NCBI GenBank assembly: GCA_023375785.1
Contig: SZWC01000852.1
Location: 288,348-309,368 of the forward strand
Source: Penium margaritaceum
Lineage: Eukaryota; Streptophyta; Zygnematophyceae; Desmidiales; Peniaceae
Direction of reading: 5' to 3'
Length of the DNA: 21,021 bases
Each line of letters opens with the position of its first letter. Positions within the stretch are counted from its first letter, which is position 1. Under the pieces are notes generated by a model. The model was not told the DNA's origin. It was given only the letters and a program-made list of their open reading frames with translations, and ran no database searches. A program made the position numbers and the translations under genes. This document shows positions 17,145 through 21,021 of this stretch, in pieces.

Positions 17145-18840
17145 CTTAGATTCCGAGAGCATCCAAGCCTCTCATGTCGTCGTGCCGGACGTCCTGTTCA
17201 CCTTCATCATCAGCCTCGTCTTCATCCCCCTCTTCTCCTGCGTCTTCCTCTCCATGTTCCTCCATTCCGCCATGCTCCTCCATGAACCTGGCACTTTCAG
17301 CGTCGTGCTGTTCCTGTGTCAGCAGTCCGGTCTCAGGCTCCGCTGCATACCCCAGGGAGTCGTCACTGCCACTGTCGGACACGTTGTCGTCGAAGTCATC
17401 TGCGGCTGCCTCACCAACCTCGTCGTCCGTCGACGACCCCCTGGGTTCACCCTTCGGGTCGTAGTTGGACGCGTCACTGTCGTCCGTAGCTGCCCCTTCG
17501 TCGCGCCCTGCCCCTCCCTCTCTCGCAGCAGGAGCACCTACAGTCCCTGCTGCTGCCTCTCTCTCTGCTCGTAGTGCAGCAGCCGCTTCGTGAGGTCGTG
17601 GTGCAGGTGGGTTTGGACAGCTCTTTTTTGTGTGCCCCTTGCGGCCACACCTCGGGCAGATGAAGTTGCGTTTCTGCAGCGGCGCACGCTCCATGTGAGC
17701 GCTCCTCGGACGACCGCGGCCACGCCGCGGACCAGGCTGGCCCCAGCCTGGCTACGAAGGTTGGTTCAGTCCGGCTGGACTCAGTGTGGGCATAGGGTTT
17801 TCGTACGTGAGGCTCCAATACAGCACTGACTGTCCGCGGCTGACGTGCGCAGTCGGGTCCACACCCACCTCCATCATGAGCGCACAAGTATGCTGGCATG
17901 GCTGACCAAACTCCCGCCACCGACGACAATCACAGGTTCCCATGGCCAGATTCACGTGCCGGAGCACATGAGTGGGGCCACGAACCATTGCCGACGACGG
18001 CCCCTCCATGACCACATCGTAGTCACGTGCAACTGCGGAGCTGTGAAGCAGGCGTTTTGCGGGAGCCGGGGCAAGAAGCTCGATGCACTTGGCTATCTGC
18101 TCGCAACGCTGCGCCATGATTCCCTGCACGAAGTAGTACACCTGCAGGAAGTAGTAGAACGGGAACAGCTTGCGCAGGCTCTTCAGACGAGCGTTCAGCG
18201 ACTCTGACGCATTGCTGGTAATGTGCCCCCCGCGAGGCACAGGGCACATGTACGACGTCCATTTCTGCAGTGGTATGCCACCGTTTCCGTCCCGGCCTGG
18301 GATGAGGCAGTCCGCAGCTCGTTCGCTCACTGCCCGCAGATGACGTGCTGCCCGGTGAAACTGCTCGTGTGTCAGTGCCTGTGCGCACTTGTATGCCCAG
18401 TATGCCGCCTTCTTGCCGTACTTCTCATGAACGTTTCTGCGGAGGTGCCATGCACAGTAAGTGTGTGTTGCGCCCGGCAAATGTCTTGCAATTGCTTTCG
18501 CCAGTCCAGCTTCACGGTCCGACACAATGACTGCACCTGCATTAGAAGCGGAGGGGTAAGCTCAAGCCAGGTGCTCGCAAAACCACATCCATGTCTCGTC
18601 GTTCTCACTGGAGACCAGAGCCCACGCCATCGGGCATGTGCGGTCGTTTGCATAAAAAAACTGCGCGACCAACATGACCTGTTTGTGGCCGTTCTTCAAA
18701 AATGTTCCATCCATTGTCATGATTCTCCTGCTATACTCCCAGCCAAGACGGGTGGCGCCAGGGGCCACAAAGGCCCACTTGAACTTGTTNTGTGCGTCCT
18801 GCTCCGCCACAGCATGCGTTGCCGGGTCAACACGTTTGAG

Positions 18841-18943
18841 CTGCATGGACACATAACGACGGTGTCACAACTATGAACTGGAAAATGAGTACAAAGATGA
18901 CGGACAACGTGACAAACCATGCCACGTACGTGGCGGGACGTAC
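18841..18943 (-). other. MULE intron 2 (103 bp)
   Basis: Donor GAG|GTACGT and acceptor CATGCAG|CTC, phase 0. Removing it joins FPALCQE to LKRVDPATHAV in frame, as the MULE family requires between the N-terminal domain and the DDE core. Confidence 0.75.
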
Positions 18944-19473
18944 CTCCTGACACAAGGCTGGAAACATGGCCCAGGATTTTGCCTTCGTGTGACCCATGTG
19001 GTAGGCCTGGGCCATTGTTCTAGCATGGTACAGAGTACTGTTGGCCACTTGAATACCCGATGCCTCCTTGATGATGGCCCTGAGCGTGGCAGGAGGCGTT
19101 GTCGGATCCCGCGTCATTTGCTGCGAGATGTGCCGGGCAATCCAATGTGTTTTACGGGCGGGGCTCCCACAGCCAATAGTCGGGGTGCAACAGTGGCCCT
19201 CTGTCACGTGGGACAGCTTCACCGCCCCAAGCTTGGAAGAGACAACTGCGCGTACGTGCCAAGCGCAACCACGTCTGACGGCCTCCACGCAGCGCACGTC
19301 AATCCGTCCGGGCTCACTCCGCACCCACTGAAGCCCAAAGCGGTTCGCCACCGCGTAGTCTTCTATGGCCGCTCTAGAGGCCGCCATGTTGCGAAACTTC
19401 TTGCCCTCCACCATGTCGTCTCCATCTGCCTTCCTTTTCTTCGTCGTAGAATCGGGCGAGCTCTCAGACGTGG

Positions 19474-19673
19474 CTGCAATAGGAGACGATGGGCAGAACG
19501 CAAAGCATAGTCGTCAGTCGGGAGTGGGCCGGAAGCTGTCGAAGAAGAAGATGTGAAAACAATGTTATGCAAACACAAACGCAAAGACAACTATGTGCCC
19601 TACAGAAGGGCCAGAGCAGGCGTGCAATACAAGACGACAGTGAAGCAAGTAAAACCCGGGACACACAAATTAC
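19474..19673 (-). other. MULE intron 1 (200 bp)
   Basis: Donor CTG|GTAATT and acceptor CTATTGCAG|CC. It is a phase 1 intron; the split codon becomes GCC and the frame continues into the KKRK stretch. The model requires reading through the TGA at 19765, so it is the least certain of the three introns. Confidence 0.5.
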
Positions 19674-20024
19674 CAGTGGAGGCACTAGGACAAATGACAC
19701 GGTGCCTTGCCCATGATTGTGTGTAAGGAGGAGCCTCGGTCTGCTCCGGGGAGCATGGCTCCATTCAAAACAACCGCATGCTCTCGGCGGCCTCTTTGTC
19801 GAAACGTCTTTCCCATTCCTCATAATCACGGTCTTTGTTCAACCAGAAGAAGACTTCTTCCTCGGCACCTGATTGACGGATGAAATTGTGGTGTGCCGTG
19901 AACTGCGGCAGCGCTGGAGGAGGCGCTGGCGGAAGACCATGCTCCACAGGGCGATAGGCGCGTTGCTGAGGTGGTCGTGCGGCGGGCCGTACCGCAGGTC
20001 GTCCCGTAGGTAGTGCAGCGGGTG

Positions 20025-20160
20025 CTGCACCGGGTCGGGCCGCAAATCGTGCAGCGAGTGGTGCAGCGGGTGGTGCAGCGGGTGGTGCAGCGGGTGCAGC
20101 AGCGGGTACAACAGCGGGTACAGCAGCGGGTGCTGCAGTGGGAGAGGCAGCGGGTGGTGT
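20025..20160 (-). repeat. short GC-rich tandem repeat in MULE exon 1
   Basis: A 12- to 15-bp motif like GTGGTGCAGCGG recurs across this stretch and on the minus strand encodes Ala/Pro repeats (AAPPAAPPAAP). It gives a disordered N-terminal segment and open shadow frames on the other strand. Confidence 0.65.
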
Positions 20161-20628
20161 TGCAGATGGTGCCGCAGGTCGTGCAGCTCGTGGTGGCGCA
20201 GGACGTGCAGCGGGACGTGCAGCAGCCGTCGGGTCATCGGGAAGTGCAACCGGCGGGGCCACACCCACGCCTGTGGGGCGCCACCCCGCAGCCGTCGGTG
20301 GGTTCGGCCGTTGAAGGTTACGCCGCCTTGGGTCTGAAGAACCGGACAGAGTTGTGGCGGCTGTTGCCGGCAAGGCCACATGACAGGGAGGTACCTGCCG
20401 TGGCACGCGAAACTTAGCCGCCACGAGCAAGCCCCCCTGGCCGGTGGAGACCACCCGTCCTCGTGTCAGAGGGTCGCGCGGTTGTGAGAGCACAACAGTC
20501 GTAGGACGCAATGCCTGGGCACATGAGATCCGTGTGCGACGGGGCGACTGTGTGGGATCTGCGCGGACCGGACTAGTGGAGGCAGATGCCTCCGCCCTCC
20601 GGGCACTGCCCCGGGTCTGGGGCGCCAT

Positions 20629-21021
20629 GGCGCGAAGAATGGGTACATTGGCATTTTCTCAACACAATATATTCTTGACGTACCCTGCACATGAACTCAC
20701 CTCGCTTGATGAGGAGAGAGAGTGCCATGTTGTCGCTTCGCCGCGAACTCACAAAATCCTTGCATAGCCGCACCTCGGCGCTGCACAGGCCGAAATGACA
20801 CACTGGGGGGGGGGGTGTCGCTAACCCCCCGTCCATGCTCACGCTCACTCTAAGTTGTTCCAACGCATGTGAAGGACCATCCGCATGCCAGCATACATGG
20901 ACAGGTTTTGCAACCAAGCCGCGTGCACTACACACGTGCGACAAGGGTCACAGGTCACTGGTGCCCCTCCATTTGCGCACGTGCAGGTTCGGCAGCCAGG
21001 CGGGCATCTGGGCATGCAGGC
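20629..21021 (-). other. upstream flank of the MULE gene
   Basis: No gene is seen. A TATA-like AATATATTG lies on the minus strand at about 20663-20671, about 40 bp before the start codon; that distance suits a short 5' UTR. A run of eleven G (20805-20815) is followed ten bases later by C6, which can pair with it. A terminal inverted repeat of the MULE would be expected at or beyond this edge; I could not match one by eye to the 3' side. Confidence 0.4.

Larger units (their letters stand above)
16878..20628 (-). pseudogene. MuDR/MULE-family transposase gene, four exons, several nonsense changes
   Basis: Deduced exons are 20628-19674, 19473-18944, 18840-17145 and 17041-16878. They join in frame to 3,345 bases, 1,115 codons. 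Order: Pro/Ala-rich N-terminus; KKRK basic stretch; MuDR N-terminal domain (KKFRNMAASRAAIEDYAVANRFG, GCAWHVRA); transposase core with MDGTF (Asp 18711-18709), SDREAG (Asp 18519-18517), HTYCAWHLRRNV and SNASESLNAR (Glu 18204-18202); SWIM finger CDC..C-H (17934-17890); AT-hook-like RGRGRPR; zinc knuckle CPRCGRKGHTKKSC; acidic tail; TKRGRKNKSDEALADTLL. In-frame stops: TGA 19765, TGA 18562 (family usually Arg), TAG 17752, TAA 17146, TGA 17019. Such proteins cut and paste MULEs in the nucleus. As read it is dead, though the catalytic residues remain. The start has a GCGCCATGG context. Confidence 0.8.

Noticed and set aside
17104..17574. Plus-strand ORF with hydrophobic stretches opposite the MULE acidic tail
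   Set aside because: It is antisense to the Asp/Glu-rich tail; reversed acidic codons read as hydrophobic residues.
18562..18600. A short intron at the TGA between EHLA and AYPSAS in the MULE
   Set aside because: The frame is continuous across the stop and the family sequence runs straight through, so a nonsense change explains it better.
20013..20417. Plus-strand Val/Gln/Arg-rich ORF
   Set aside because: It is a shadow of the Ala/Pro repeat in MULE exon 1.
1..21021. CRISPR array, bacterial operon, phage or defence system
   Set aside because: There are no regular repeat-spacer arrays or bacterial gene layout. All recognisable genes are eukaryotic transposon genes.

Overview
The window looks like a transposon-dense nuclear region of a plant or streptophyte alga. 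The evidence is three Ty1/copia-type retrotransposon remnants, LTRs that start TGTTGG, a primer-binding site of the initiator-tRNA-Met type (TGGTATCAGAGC), a plant-style MuDR/MULE transposase gene with short GT-AG introns and a SWIM zinc finger, no operon structure, and single N bases from a draft assembly. I cannot name the species. No host gene is certain; one unrecognised ORF (16297-16731, minus) might not belong to a transposon.

Layout. 1-2624: 5' end of a minus-strand LTR element (A). Its 5' LTR is about 2064-2624, its primer-binding site is 2050-2061, and a long leader carries a GCA-rich block and an interrupted CTG array; a possible gag start at 56 runs off the left edge. 2625-3820: a mosaic of a dispersed repeat, a plus-oriented LTR fragment (2807-3060), a six-copy 30-bp minisatellite and unassigned sequence. 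About 4150-7154: element C, minus strand, keeping a 3' LTR, RNase H, reverse transcriptase and a linker expanded into 21 copies of a 36-bp repeat; its gag, protease and integrase are gone. About 7160-13079: element F, plus strand, with gag, protease, integrase, RT, RNase H, polypurine tract and 3' LTR; its 5' LTR is missing. C and F abut head to head. 13087-about 16100: element D, minus strand, from a different copia lineage, with a 701-bp 3' LTR, an open protease-integrase region, an internal deletion of RT/RNase H and no 5' LTR. 16297-16731: unrecognised ORF. 16878-20628: a four-exon MULE transposase gene, minus strand. 20629-21021: its upstream flank.

How it works together. Nothing here forms a pathway; the region is layered transposon debris. 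The F, C and MULE reading frames are broken by many in-frame stops, several at sites where a relative has Gln or Arg, which fits decay by C-to-T change of methylated DNA. Exceptions worth attention are D, whose protease-integrase frame is still open and whose LTR promoter carries a cluster of heat-shock-element-like TTCnnGAA motifs just upstream of a TATA box plus a tRNA-like pol III box pair, and the MULE gene, whose deduced exons join in frame to 1,115 codons apart from point nonsense changes. A 307-bp duplication around an N at 14562 is probably an assembly error.
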